Under the pieces are notes generated by a model, which saw only the letters and a list, made by a program, of their open reading frames with translations, was not told where the DNA came from and did not search any database. Shown piece by piece: positions 52,145-61,114 of a stretch of 64,000 nt of DNA (positions within the stretch are counted from its first letter, which is position 1; every line of letters starts with the position of its first letter). Source of the stretch: Paenibacillus solani (lineage in GTDB: Bacteria > Bacillota > Bacilli > Paenibacillales > Paenibacillaceae); contig NZ_LIUT01000001.1 of the NCBI RefSeq assembly GCF_001277345.1, forward strand, positions 405,338 through 469,337, read 5' to 3'. Made by a program: the position numbers and the translations under genes.

Positions 52145-53749
52145 CTTTTGGAACCATGCCCGAACAGCCTCGATCTCTCGCTGATCCATTCCGCGTAAAC
52201 CTTCGTTGATCTCGCTAAATATCATCTTCACTTGAAGTGACAGAAGCCCTCTTCTTCGCTGTCTACGTGTACCGCTAACCTCCATGGCAATGATCTGCGG
52301 GCGGCGTATATATCTGGTGGAGACTGCAATGAAACGGCTGCGAATCGTGAGCTGTTTGTCCGTTAGATTGAGTCCGGAATCCCGGTGAGAAAGGAGTCCC
52401 CAAGCTAACGAGAGCGGGAGCAGCAGAAGTGATAACAAACCGAGACTTTGAAAATACCAAATGCACACAGCACAAATGATAGCGGCAAAAGCCAGCTTCC
52501 ACCGCAGGTACATCCATTTTGCGCGGGGCGGCGGGGAAGCGGTAATGGCCTGAGCGCTGAATTGAGGCGTAACCCGATTCAGCAGTGCTGGAATATCTCC
52601 GATCTTCAGTAAAGGATGAAGCATGAAATGCTTATCGGACTCGGACGTCAGCACATGGACCTTCACCTCAGCGTAACCGAACCAGCGTCGGAATACGCCT
52701 TCTTTGACAGTAATGGCCAGCACCCGTTCGGGAGAGAAGAGCAGCCTCTTTCGCTCCAGTAGTCCACAGCTGACCGAGATTTGTTTCCCAATGCGCTCAA
52801 CAGTGAAGCCCGCATATTTGATCGTATAGAGCACGGCCGAGAGCAGCCAGGATGCGATGAGCGCCAAAGCGGCGATGCCGATCCAACTGCCGGGCAGCAG
52901 CTTCCCTGCCGATTGAAACAGCAATTGGTACATCCGATCCGGGAGCAGGTCGTCCGCAAAAGATAGAATACCACCCACAAAGGCTAAAGCCAGTGACAGG
53001 TTGGGCGAGGAGAGAGCGGCTATGAGCAGGCGTCCTGAGGATAGCTGCAGCAGCGTGCTGCGTTCATCTTCTACCGTTCCTGGATTGCCCGCGGAGTGTC
53101 TCCCGGCGGTGTTGGAATCGGGATTCGCCAAACGATTGCTTTCAAATCCCTGGTTATGGTTCGGCGGGTGAATGAATTCCTGATTCTCCCGGGTTTCCGA
53201 CGGTTGAACAGATGGCCTCTCACTCTCCGCGGAAAGGCAGTGGTCGGATGGGTCGGAGCTTTCATGTTGGTGTATTTCACGTTCCGTCTGCTTGGTTCTC
53301 GTTTGCTCGCGCAGCCAGCGTTGAAGCCTTTCGCCTTCGCTGTTGGTGACCGCAGGAAGTATGCCTCCGCCTTCGGTTTTGCCCGGTGTTTCTATTCGGA
53401 CCTGGGTAAGTCCCAAAATACGCTGCAGCAAAGGCTGCTCCATATTCATGGAATGAATGCGACCTGTATAGATGGACAATTCCTCACGGAACAGAACACC
53501 GCGGCGGATGAGGATTTTGTCTTCTTCCAACGTATAGACAAAGCGCTTCCACTTCAGATATCCGTACAGAAGCAGAAGCGTAACCAGGATGATGATGACA
53601 GCCGACAGCCAGTACCAGGGGATGTCACGCAGCGACTTTCCGTTGAGGAATTTGAGGGATACTAGAGCTGCGATCGGAATGAGCGATTTTACGCTACCTA
53701 CGAGCGGGAACAGGATGAACAGCCGGTGAAGTCTTGTTGGTTCATTCAT
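52118..53749 (-). CDS. ydbT: bacterial PH-domain membrane protein, YdbT-like
   Basis: 543 residues with several hydrophobic segments and repeated bPH2 domains (about 60-130 near RRGVLFREELSIYTGRIHSM, about 320-390 near ISVSCGLLERKRLLFSPERV, about 430-520 near LTIRSRFIAVSTRYIRRPQI). YdbT-type proteins work with YdbS in the membrane; the role is unknown, with bPH proteins proposed to act in lipid or peptide resistance. ATG 53749 overlaps by 8 bp the stop of the YdbS-like gene upstream on the same strand, so they are co-translated. Contains an insert of low complexity (about 155-220) not usual for short relatives. Confidence 0.83.
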   Translation of the reverse strand: MNEPTRLHRLFILFPLVGSVKSLIPIAALVSLKFLNGKSLRDIPWYWLSAVIIILVTLLLLYGYLKWKRFVYTLEEDKILIRRGVLFREELSIYTGRIHSMNMEQPLLQRILGLTQVRIETPGKTEGGGILPAVTNSEGERLQRWLREQTRTKQTEREIHQHESSDPSDHCLSAESERPSVQPSETRENQEFIHPPNHNQGFESNRLANPDSNTAGRHSAGNPGTVEDERSTLLQLSSGRLLIAALSSPNLSLALAFVGGILSFADDLLPDRMYQLLFQSAGKLLPGSWIGIAALALIASWLLSAVLYTIKYAGFTVERIGKQISVSCGLLERKRLLFSPERVLAITVKEGVFRRWFGYAEVKVHVLTSESDKHFMLHPLLKIGDIPALLNRVTPQFSAQAITASPPPRAKWMYLRWKLAFAAIICAVCIWYFQSLGLLSLLLLPLSLAWGLLSHRDSGLNLTDKQLTIRSRFIAVSTRYIRRPQIIAMEVSGTRRQRRRGLLSLQVKMIFSEINEGLRGMDQREIEAVRAWFQKKKGETSAC

Positions 53750-54224
53750 CGTGATCCACCACTTTTGCCAGCTCGCCGATTTGTTTCTTCAGTTCCTCTG
53801 CTTCCTCCAGCTTAAGCGCCTGAATGACATGAGTCGTCGCGGCGGTAACAACCTTTACCTTAGCTAAGCCGTATTTACGGAGGAGCGGTCCCCGCTCCAG
53901 CTCGACATGCTGTACCCGCGTCATGGGGACCAGGGTATCGCTGAGCCAGATCCAGCCGGATCGTAGCTCCAATTCTTCCTCACTTACCCGGAAGCCGAAT
54001 TGTTTGTAGGTGAAGGAGGGCACAGCCCAAGTAAACCAGATTCCGAGAACCAGCAATCCGATGGTGATCCAGCCTGGTATTAGGGTCCACCCGAATATAG
54101 CGGCGATAATCAGATATGCTACAGCTGCGAGCAGGATAACCCCATCCGTAATGATGCCCGTTATGCGGGAGATCGTTACGGAGTCCGGGTGACATCTGCG
54201 CATGGCGTCAAGCCGATTATCCAT
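53742..54224 (-). CDS. ydbS: bacterial PH-domain membrane protein, YdbS-like
   Basis: 160 residues with two transmembrane helices (about 25-65) followed by one bPH2 domain (about 75-150; FGFRVSEEELELRSGWIWLS, LVPMTRVQHVELERGPLLRK, KVVTAATTHVIQALKLEEAE). First gene of the pair with the YdbT-like gene. AAGGAGGAA precedes ATG 54224. Intergenic region to 54499 holds the divergent promoter. Confidence 0.85.
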   Translation of the reverse strand: MDNRLDAMRRCHPDSVTISRITGIITDGVILLAAVAYLIIAAIFGWTLIPGWITIGLLVLGIWFTWAVPSFTYKQFGFRVSEEELELRSGWIWLSDTLVPMTRVQHVELERGPLLRKYGLAKVKVVTAATTHVIQALKLEEAEELKKQIGELAKVVDHDE

Positions 54225-54499
54225 ATGTATGTTCCTCCTTGATGTTAAAGATTCGAGCAGTCTTTGTATTTATATGTATGTCTACGTTACTCGGGAAAGA
54301 TTCGTTTCTTCAAGGCCCCCGACTTGCTTGCTGTGCTTATCATTGTAGCATAACAGGTTGACGAGCAATTGAACCTAACCTAACGGTTGGGTGAACACAT
54401 GCCGAATCTGTTAAGCTTGAGTTAAGGAATTTGGCGAACTGGATCGAGGTTTCACAACTTTCCTATATAATAAATGACTGAGAATTAAGGGGTAGCGTA

Positions 54500-55456
54500 A
54501 TGAAAATTGACCGGCTGTTAGCCATAACCGTCCTGCTGCTCAACCGCGGGAGACTGAGCGCCAAGGAGCTGGCTGAGCGATTTGAAGTATCAAGCAAAAC
54601 GATATATCGCGATATGGATACTTTGTCTCAAGCCGGGATTCCCATTGTTGCCCATCAGGGGATATCTGGCGGATTTGAAATTATGGAGCATTACATGATC
54701 GACAAATACTGGCTGTCCGCTAAGGAGATGAGTACGCTGGTTGCGGCCGTCAAAGGAATGAGCAGCGCCTTGGCCGATCAGCAGATGGATACCCTGCTTG
54801 AGAAAGTAAAGGCACTGCTTCATAGAGTGGAGCAGAGTTTTGGTGGTGAATACCGCAGGGAGTCTGTTGTGATGGACTTTCAGCCCTGGGGGCAGCGCCA
54901 AGGTTTAAAGACCAGTGTAAGCATACTCAAACAAGCGATTCAAGAAAGCCGCAGGGTTATCATAGAATATATTAGTTCGGAGGGAGCTTCTGAGCAAAGA
55001 ATCATTGAACCAGTATCCCTGATTTTGAAGGGTAATGTATGGTATGTACAAGCTTATTGTCTGGTGCGGGAGGATGAGCGAATCTTCCGGCTGTCGCGGA
55101 TGCAGCAGATTGAGATGCTGAGTGAGCAATATGAGTCAAGACCATTTTCCGGTAAGGAATCTTTGGAATGGAAAACGTCGTGGTCGCATGAACAGGAACA
55201 GGAGCAGGAGACGGTGCTGTTATTTGAGGCAAGCGCACGTCAGCGAGTGGCGGATATTTTTCCGCCTGAACAAGTAACTGTTACCCCGGACGGGGCTATT
55301 CGTGTTCAAACGAGATATAAGTTGGATGAGTGGTTTTATGGCATGATTCTGAGCTTTGGGGCTCAAGTGCTGGTTGAGCAACCGCCTGAGGCAGCGGAGG
55401 AATTAAAGCGAAGGGCACAAAGGATTATTAGTCGGTACGGTAACCAGGACAGATAG
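54500..55456 (+). CDS. YafY-type HTH and WYL-domain regulator
   Basis: 318 residues. The winged helix-turn-helix is at the N-terminus (ELAERFEVSSKTIYRDMDTL) and the WYL domain lies at about 135-215 (ESRRVIIEYISSEGASEQRI, IEPVSLILKGNVWYVQAYCL), with a WCX-like end (RVADIFPPEQVTV). These regulators respond to ligands or DNA-related signals. ATG 54500 after GGGGTAG. A GyrI-like binding protein follows 57 bp later and probably belongs to the same transcript. Confidence 0.87.
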   Translation: MKIDRLLAITVLLLNRGRLSAKELAERFEVSSKTIYRDMDTLSQAGIPIVAHQGISGGFEIMEHYMIDKYWLSAKEMSTLVAAVKGMSSALADQQMDTLLEKVKALLHRVEQSFGGEYRRESVVMDFQPWGQRQGLKTSVSILKQAIQESRRVIIEYISSEGASEQRIIEPVSLILKGNVWYVQAYCLVREDERIFRLSRMQQIEMLSEQYESRPFSGKESLEWKTSWSHEQEQEQETVLLFEASARQRVADIFPPEQVTVTPDGAIRVQTRYKLDEWFYGMILSFGAQVLVEQPPEAAEELKRRAQRIISRYGNQDR

Positions 55457-55513
55457 GTGTCCACATTACCTCCTTAGAATAGAATTATATTCATTTCAAG
55501 GAGGCAACAATTC

Positions 55514-56044
55514 ATGAGCAATCATCAGCAGAATCAAAGTGAACGATGGATCGAGACCAGGCCGGCCATGTCTATTCAAGGTATTGGAGTTCGAACGACA
55601 AATAAAGAAGAAGCAGGGCCGCAAGGCAAGATACCAAGATTATGGGACAGCTACTTCCAAAGCGGTATGCAAGCACAGATATCCGATAACGATCAATCCA
55701 TCTATGCCTTGTATACCGAATACGAGAGCGATGCATCCGGGGCTTACACCGTGATCATCGGCAGTTCGATGGATGAGGGAGCCGCAGCTGCAGCGGACAC
55801 CAATTCCGGGATACAGCGACAAGCATTCGTGCCGGAATCCAGGTACTTGGTATTTCGGACTAGACGAGGTCCCGTCATGGAAGTTGTCCCTCAGGTATGG
55901 CGTGAAATTTGGAGTTACTTTGAGCATGCAGCGGAGAGAAGGACGTATACGGGCGATTATGAACGCTATGATGTCCACGCATTTGATCCAGCGAATACCG
56001 TAGTGGATGTTTACATAGCCATTGAATCACAGAATCAAGATTAA
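55514..56044 (+). CDS. GyrI-like small-molecule binding protein (AraC effector-binding fold)
   Basis: 176 residues with the SOUL/GyrI-like two-fold structure: IETRPAMSIQGIGVRTTNKE at the start, RLWDSYFQSGMQAQI in the middle and YERYDVHAFDPANTVVDVYI at the end. The fold binds amphipathic drugs or other small molecules. Not fused to an AraC DNA-binding domain here. AAGGAGGCAAC precedes ATG 55514. Its last 4 bp overlap the convergent acetyltransferase gene. Confidence 0.83.
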   Translation: MSNHQQNQSERWIETRPAMSIQGIGVRTTNKEEAGPQGKIPRLWDSYFQSGMQAQISDNDQSIYALYTEYESDASGAYTVIIGSSMDEGAAAAADTNSGIQRQAFVPESRYLVFRTRRGPVMEVVPQVWREIWSYFEHAAERRTYTGDYERYDVHAFDPANTVVDVYIAIESQNQD

Positions 56045-56514
56045 GTTTGGACCATCGTTATAAACGTGGTGCCACGGTTATCAAATGAAGTAACTTTTGT
56101 GAAACCGAGTCCGGTGTATAAACGAATCGCACGTTGGTTAAATGCAGCCACGGTCAGCCGCAGTGGCTTGTGATCGTGAAGCTCAGCAATGGATGCCAGC
56201 ACGAAGGGGAGGAACTCTTTTCCCAGTCCCTTTCCGGTAAATTCAGGTTTCATCCCAAGACCGAAATCCAGCAGATCCTCTTCATAGGCACCTAGCGGGA
56301 TTCCAGCCGGAACTTGGGCAGAGGGACCTGTACAGCAAAAGCCGTAAAGCTGATCTTCCTCGTCCAGGATTGCGTAATATGAATTTTCCAAGAGCTCTCT
56401 TAAAGACTCCTCATCTTGGTCGCTATTATAGAAGTCATAAGGCGGTTCGTAGCTCCATAACAAAATTTGATCAGCATAGGCAGCGGTCATGGTTGTCATA
56501 CGAAAAAGCATCAT
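56041..56514 (-). CDS. GNAT-family N-acetyltransferase
   Basis: About 157 residues. The acetyl-CoA binding motif is GLGMKPEFTGKGLGKEFLPF (R/Q-x-x-G-x-G/A type), followed by RLTVAAFNQRAIRLYTGLGF, the usual last part of the GNAT fold. AAAAGGATGAGAATG upstream allows several closely spaced start codons (56520, 56514, 56511). Substrate unknown. Converges with the GyrI-like gene with a 4-bp overlap of stop codons. Confidence 0.85.
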   Translation of the reverse strand: MMLFRMTTMTAAYADQILLWSYEPPYDFYNSDQDEESLRELLENSYYAILDEEDQLYGFCCTGPSAQVPAGIPLGAYEEDLLDFGLGMKPEFTGKGLGKEFLPFVLASIAELHDHKPLRLTVAAFNQRAIRLYTGLGFTKVTSFDNRGTTFITMVQT

Positions 56515-56579
56515 TCTCATCCTTTTGGTTTTTTGTTGATACAGATTCTGTATATTTTATATTTCGATTTGGAAGCAAA

Positions 56580-56642
56580 AAAACCTTCTCTTCCGCGTAC
56601 AAGCCGGGCTAGGTCCGGTCACGCTATGTAAGAGAAGGTTTT
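56580..56642. terminator. bidirectional terminator
   Basis: AAAACCTTCTCTT (56580-56592) and AAGAGAAGGTTTT (56630-56642) form a 13-bp stem around a loop of about 37 nt. It is placed after the minus-strand AraC gene; the acetyltransferase gene starts just to the left. Confidence 0.75.
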
Positions 56643-56662
56643 CTATGTGTTAACCGCGAGAC

Positions 56663-58930
56663 TCATGAACTGCTTGCATGCGTCTGCACGACATGCTGCC
56701 GGCGGTAAGCTCCGGGCGTCATGCCAGCAGCCTTCTTGAATGTCCGGTTGAAGGAGGTAATGTTAAGATAACCGACACGCTGACTAATCTCATTTACGGT
56801 CAAGTCCGTGCACGCCAGCAATTCCTTGGCTTTGTTCATACGAATCCCAAGCAGATGATCACTGAAGTTGAGGCCGGTCTTCTCCTTGATATAAACAGAA
56901 AGGTAGGCGCTTGATAAGTTCAGCTTCGCTGATAAATAATCGAGAGACAGATCTTCTGCATACTGGTTATGAATAATCTTCATAAACATGGCGATCAGCG
57001 GCTCTTCTCCGGTATCCTTCTTCTTGCGAATGAGCGCACATGAAGCCTCAATGAGCTGACGGAATACCCCTTGGTAATCGGATAAGCAGTGACATTCTGC
57101 TATTCGAGTGCTCCACTGCTTCAAGGAATGAAGGGCGTTCTTGTCGATCTGGGCCATTTCTAAATAACCCATAATTTTGGCAGCGACTGAATCGGCGAAG
57201 AAACGAAATTGTGCGATACCTGCCTCTTTCCGCTGCATGGCTTCCAGTGCCTGATCGATAATTTGCAAACAGCGATCCTCGCTGCCGGCTTGGAGCGCAT
57301 CCAACAGTCCTTTTTCCTGTGACGGGCTCAGGTTGACGGTGGTTGGCAGCACCCGCTGCTTGGTCACGATTTGCGATTCCTCGAGAAGCTGAGCTTGGGC
57401 AGTCAATCCCTTGACCTGATGGTAGGCTTGGTTAAACTCAGACGAATCGCTTACCTGGGAACTGATCGCAATCGTGACAAGGAACAACTCTTTCTCTTCG
57501 TTCAGCACATCCCTGATCTCTTGCAGCAGCTCCTCTAAATGAGTGGCCTCCTCCCGTTTGAAGATGGAAACAATCTCATTCTTCTCGATCTGGAATGTAT
57601 GAGATCCTGGATAGCGTTCGGCCGTGATCAAATGAATATGCTCCAGCATATGGCGGACAGCCTGATCGGTATGGAGTGGAAGCTCGTAGACCGGATTCAT
57701 CCGAAAACGGATGTGATACAGAACGACGATAAAGCTTCCGTCATCCGACAAGAAATCTTCCCACTCGCTGATGTCCATATTGATGCTCTTCAGCTGGCTG
57801 ATATAAGAGTAACTTGTCAGAACGGACTTATGCTTGTTCATACGGTCCCGAATTTCTTCTTTCTCCCGGAACAGCTCCTGGATGCGGTTCTGAATCAGAT
57901 CATACTCCGTAATGCTTCCCGTATCCGGTACTGGTGAGTTGCTGGCTCTGTTCAGTACAGTTGTAAGAATCTGCTTCACCGGCTTGTGCAATCGGCGGCT
58001 GAAGAAATAGGATGCGGCAAGGGCCACGCCTAAAGACAAACAGAAGATGAGCAGCAAACCGCCGGTTAACCGATTGAGCTGGGAAGAAACATGACTGTAC
58101 GGCACAGCCGAAACGTAGGTCAGCCCCTCCGCTCCAGTCTCCATTAAATAGTAGGTTCCGTCTTTTAGCACCGCTTTTTGCCCTGCTTCAAATGAAGGCA
58201 GCTCCTCTTGGTTAAGCGAACCTAAAGCATACAGCACTTTGCCTTTGGCATTCAGGATGGCGAAGGCACGATCATCCGATTCGCCGAAGAACGACTGGGC
58301 GGCTTTATCGATATCGATGAGCCCAATGACCTCATATGGACTGTCCGGCTGTCTATAGACGTAGGGCATTAGCTTCTTCTCAGTCAGTTCATTGCTGATT
58401 TGATAGGTGTCAGCTGGGAGGAGCGTGAAGGATTCCTGCTCGCCCTCGTAGCTGTTCCAGAATGAATATGGATACATAGGACTTGTATAGGAACGATTGA
58501 ACATATATGAAGCATCGCTGCTTCCCGATTTGCTAAGTACAAAATTATGCTCCCTGAAATATATCAGGGTGTCTTCCAGGAAGAAGAGCGGATTGTAGAT
58601 ATCGCTTCGCATCTGAATCATTACTTCGCGGGCCTTCAAGTAATTCACATTGTATCCGGCTTGGTGGCGAAGCTGATTGTTGAACCCGATTAAATTCGAT
58701 TGATTATATATGTCAAACATCAATACCTGAAGCCTGCTGAATTGGTTGGTGAACCGTTCCGTGGTATCGTGTATCGCCCGCTGGTTGGTATCAATGATTT
58801 CTTTTTGAAAGCTGTTCTTGAAAAGCTGGAAGATAACCATATAGAACAATCCGAATAACAAAATGATGGCCAGAAAGCTCAGAAATATTTTAAAGAATAC
58901 ACTGCGGCTTTTATGTCTGATCCAATTCAC
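56663..58930 (-). CDS. membrane-bound AraC-family transcriptional regulator
   Basis: 755 residues. Transmembrane helix (about 13-33, FKIFLSFLAIILLFGLFYMV), extracytoplasmic sensing region (about 40-280, FYMVIFQLF onward), second helix (about 288-307, LLIFCLSLGVALAASYFFSR), HAMP-like part, central cytoplasmic domain, and a C-terminal AraC domain (YLSAKLNLSSAYLSVYIKEK, VGYLNITSFNRTFKKAAGMT). Same design as the protein at 23758. Divergent from the LplB-YtcP-lipoprotein operon beginning near 59216, which it probably activates on sensing an extracellular glycan. Confidence 0.87.
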   Translation of the reverse strand: MNWIRHKSRSVFFKIFLSFLAIILLFGLFYMVIFQLFKNSFQKEIIDTNQRAIHDTTERFTNQFSRLQVLMFDIYNQSNLIGFNNQLRHQAGYNVNYLKAREVMIQMRSDIYNPLFFLEDTLIYFREHNFVLSKSGSSDASYMFNRSYTSPMYPYSFWNSYEGEQESFTLLPADTYQISNELTEKKLMPYVYRQPDSPYEVIGLIDIDKAAQSFFGESDDRAFAILNAKGKVLYALGSLNQEELPSFEAGQKAVLKDGTYYLMETGAEGLTYVSAVPYSHVSSQLNRLTGGLLLIFCLSLGVALAASYFFSRRLHKPVKQILTTVLNRASNSPVPDTGSITEYDLIQNRIQELFREKEEIRDRMNKHKSVLTSYSYISQLKSINMDISEWEDFLSDDGSFIVVLYHIRFRMNPVYELPLHTDQAVRHMLEHIHLITAERYPGSHTFQIEKNEIVSIFKREEATHLEELLQEIRDVLNEEKELFLVTIAISSQVSDSSEFNQAYHQVKGLTAQAQLLEESQIVTKQRVLPTTVNLSPSQEKGLLDALQAGSEDRCLQIIDQALEAMQRKEAGIAQFRFFADSVAAKIMGYLEMAQIDKNALHSLKQWSTRIAECHCLSDYQGVFRQLIEASCALIRKKKDTGEEPLIAMFMKIIHNQYAEDLSLDYLSAKLNLSSAYLSVYIKEKTGLNFSDHLLGIRMNKAKELLACTDLTVNEISQRVGYLNITSFNRTFKKAAGMTPGAYRRQHVVQTHASSS

Positions 58931-59215
58931 AGCCTTCCCCCCTTTTGTGTATGTTCTGATGTTCTAGGCTTCCCAACATTATATAGGACAAGTTATAAGG
59001 AATGTACCTGATTTGTGTTAAACAAACGTAAAAATGGGATAGTCAAATTTTTAGATTATAGGCATTGCTTTAGGAAAATGGCTTATTTACCCGTCTATCC
59101 AATGAAAAGCGAGACATCAATAAAATGGTCAATATCCCTTATGCACTCGGGTCGTTTATGATTCAGACGTGGACCTTGGGTCACACGAAACGCATAAACG
59201 AAAGAGAGGGGATAA

Positions 59216-60184
59216 CTGATTTTACAACGTCATCTTAACAACTTGGAAGCGCATTCAAACATTGGCAAGAAAAGTGCCTGGCGAAGATGGATGATGCAGG
59301 TACGCAAAAACTGGCAGCTATACGTTCTATTTGCTCCGGTTCTGATTTACTTCATTGTATTTCATTACGTGCCGATGTATGGCGTCCAGATTGCATTCAA
59401 GGATTTTATGGCTAACAAAGGGATTATGGGTAGTCCGTGGGCCGGTTTCAAGCATTTCGAACGTTTTTTTGACAGCTTTTATTTCTGGCGCATTATCAAA
59501 AATACAATGGGTATCGGTTTATATGAGCTGGCAGTCGGATTTCCGATTCCGATCATTCTGGCATTGATGATCAATGAAGCCAGGTCGGGCCGGTTCCGCC
59601 GATTTGTACAAACTGTAACTTATGCACCCCATTTCTTATCTACGGTCGTTGTGGTTGGTATGATCATGATGTTTCTGTCGCCGGTCAGCGGCCTTGTCAA
59701 TTTCATCATCACCTCCTTCGGTGGAGAACCTATAGCTTTCATGACGGAACCTTCGTGGTTCAAGAGCATCTATGTATGGTCCGGTGTATGGCAGGGCATG
59801 GGCTGGAGCTCTATTATCTATTTGGCAGCGCTCGCCGGAATTGATCCACAGCTGCATGAAGCGGCCAAGGTGGATGGTGCAGGCTGGCTGCGGCGAATCT
59901 GGCATATTAATCTGCCGGGGATCGCGCCCACAATGACGATCCTGCTCATTCTGAACATCGGTTCTGTTCTCGGCGTCGGCTTTGAGAAGATCTTCCTGAT
60001 GCAAAACCCGCTGAACATGGAAGCGTCTGACGTCATCGCCACCAATGTATACCGAAGCGGTATACTGGGTGCGCAGTACAGCTTCTCGGCTGCGGTGGGC
60101 CTGTTCAATTCCATCGTTAACTTCATCATGCTGATTACTGTAAACCGGATCGCCCGGAAAGTCAGCGAGAACAGCTTATGGTAA
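59216..60184 (+). CDS. ABC transporter permease, LplB type
   Basis: About 313-322 residues with six predicted helices (LYVLFAPVLIYFIVFHYVPM and five more); EAA-like loop HEAAKVDGAGWLRRIWHINL. The exact start is uncertain: TTG 59243 has no RBS, whereas CTG 59216 or ATT 59219 lies just behind AGAGAGGGG. Both are rare starts. First gene of a three-gene sugar-uptake operon with the permease at 60201 and the lipoprotein at 61115; no ATPase gene. Confidence 0.87.
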   Translation: MILQRHLNNLEAHSNIGKKSAWRRWMMQVRKNWQLYVLFAPVLIYFIVFHYVPMYGVQIAFKDFMANKGIMGSPWAGFKHFERFFDSFYFWRIIKNTMGIGLYELAVGFPIPIILALMINEARSGRFRRFVQTVTYAPHFLSTVVVVGMIMMFLSPVSGLVNFIITSFGGEPIAFMTEPSWFKSIYVWSGVWQGMGWSSIIYLAALAGIDPQLHEAAKVDGAGWLRRIWHINLPGIAPTMTILLILNIGSVLGVGFEKIFLMQNPLNMEASDVIATNVYRSGILGAQYSFSAAVGLFNSIVNFIMLITVNRIARKVSENSLW

Positions 60185-60200
60185 GGAGGAATGATGGCAT

Positions 60201-61082
60201 ATGCCGCAAAGCCGCAGTGAACGAATAGCTGGAGTATTTATTTACATTATACTATCTTTTATCACGCTTCTTGTACTATATCCTTTATATTTTGTTCTGA
60301 TTGCTTCCATAAGTGCTCCGGAAACGGTGATGCGGGGGGACGTGTGGATCTGGCCGAGGGAATTGTCATTTGTCGGTTACGAACGGTTATTTGCTAATTC
60401 GGAGCTAATGCGGGGATTCCTGAACACACTGCTCTATACGACTACCGGAACAGCCTTGAATGTCATGATGACAATCGCTGCCGCTTATCCGTTATCGAGA
60501 GCCGATTTTAACGGCCGGGGTATTTTCACCGCGATTATCGTATTTACCATGTTCTTTAGCGGCGGGATGATTCCGAATTATCTGCTGGTTAAAGAGCTGG
60601 GGATGCTGGATACGATCTGGGCGATGATTATTCCTTCGGCGGTATCCGTGTGGAACATCATCATTATGCGAACCTTCTTCCAGAATTCGATCCCGAAGGA
60701 GATGCAGGAGGCGGCGTTTATTGATGGAGCTTCCAATATGCGGGTGCTCTGGCGCATTGTTCTGCCGTTATCCGGACCGATTCTGGCTGTTATGGTGCTG
60801 TTCTATGCCGTCGGTCACTGGAATTCGTACTTCAGCGCGTTGATCTATCTGTCGGATCGTTCGAACTATCCATTGCAGCTGTTCCTGCGAGAAATTCTGG
60901 TTCAGGGGCAAATGCAGGAGATGGTGGATATCAGTGATGACTCGCTGGCACGCAGCCTGATGGATGCAGAAGCGATCAAGTATGCAGCGGTAATTGTGAC
61001 GAATCTGCCGATGCTGTTATTGTATCCTTTTTTGCAAAAGTACTTTGTAAAGGGCGTTATGATTGGCGCCATTAAAGGTTGA
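60201..61082 (+). CDS. ABC transporter permease, YtcP type
   Basis: A 293-residue MalG-like permease: FITLLVLYPLYFVLIASISA first helix, FSGGMIPNYLLVKELGMLDT, EAA-like loop MQEAAFIDGASNMRVLWRIV and end GVMIGAIKG. Starts 16 bp after its neighbour's stop with AAGGAGG upstream. Similar to the YtcP-type protein at 27199, so the two transporter sets are paralogous. Confidence 0.9.
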   Translation: MPQSRSERIAGVFIYIILSFITLLVLYPLYFVLIASISAPETVMRGDVWIWPRELSFVGYERLFANSELMRGFLNTLLYTTTGTALNVMMTIAAAYPLSRADFNGRGIFTAIIVFTMFFSGGMIPNYLLVKELGMLDTIWAMIIPSAVSVWNIIIMRTFFQNSIPKEMQEAAFIDGASNMRVLWRIVLPLSGPILAVMVLFYAVGHWNSYFSALIYLSDRSNYPLQLFLREILVQGQMQEMVDISDDSLARSLMDAEAIKYAAVIVTNLPMLLLYPFLQKYFVKGVMIGAIKG

Positions 61083-61114
61083 TTACGGACAAATGATGAG
61101 GGGGATATGAATTT

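Noticed and set aside
59109-59131. Possible cre site before the second ABC operon (TGAAAAGCGAGACA)
   Set aside because: The central CG pair is not in the required position, so it does not fit the cre consensus, unlike the site at 26235.
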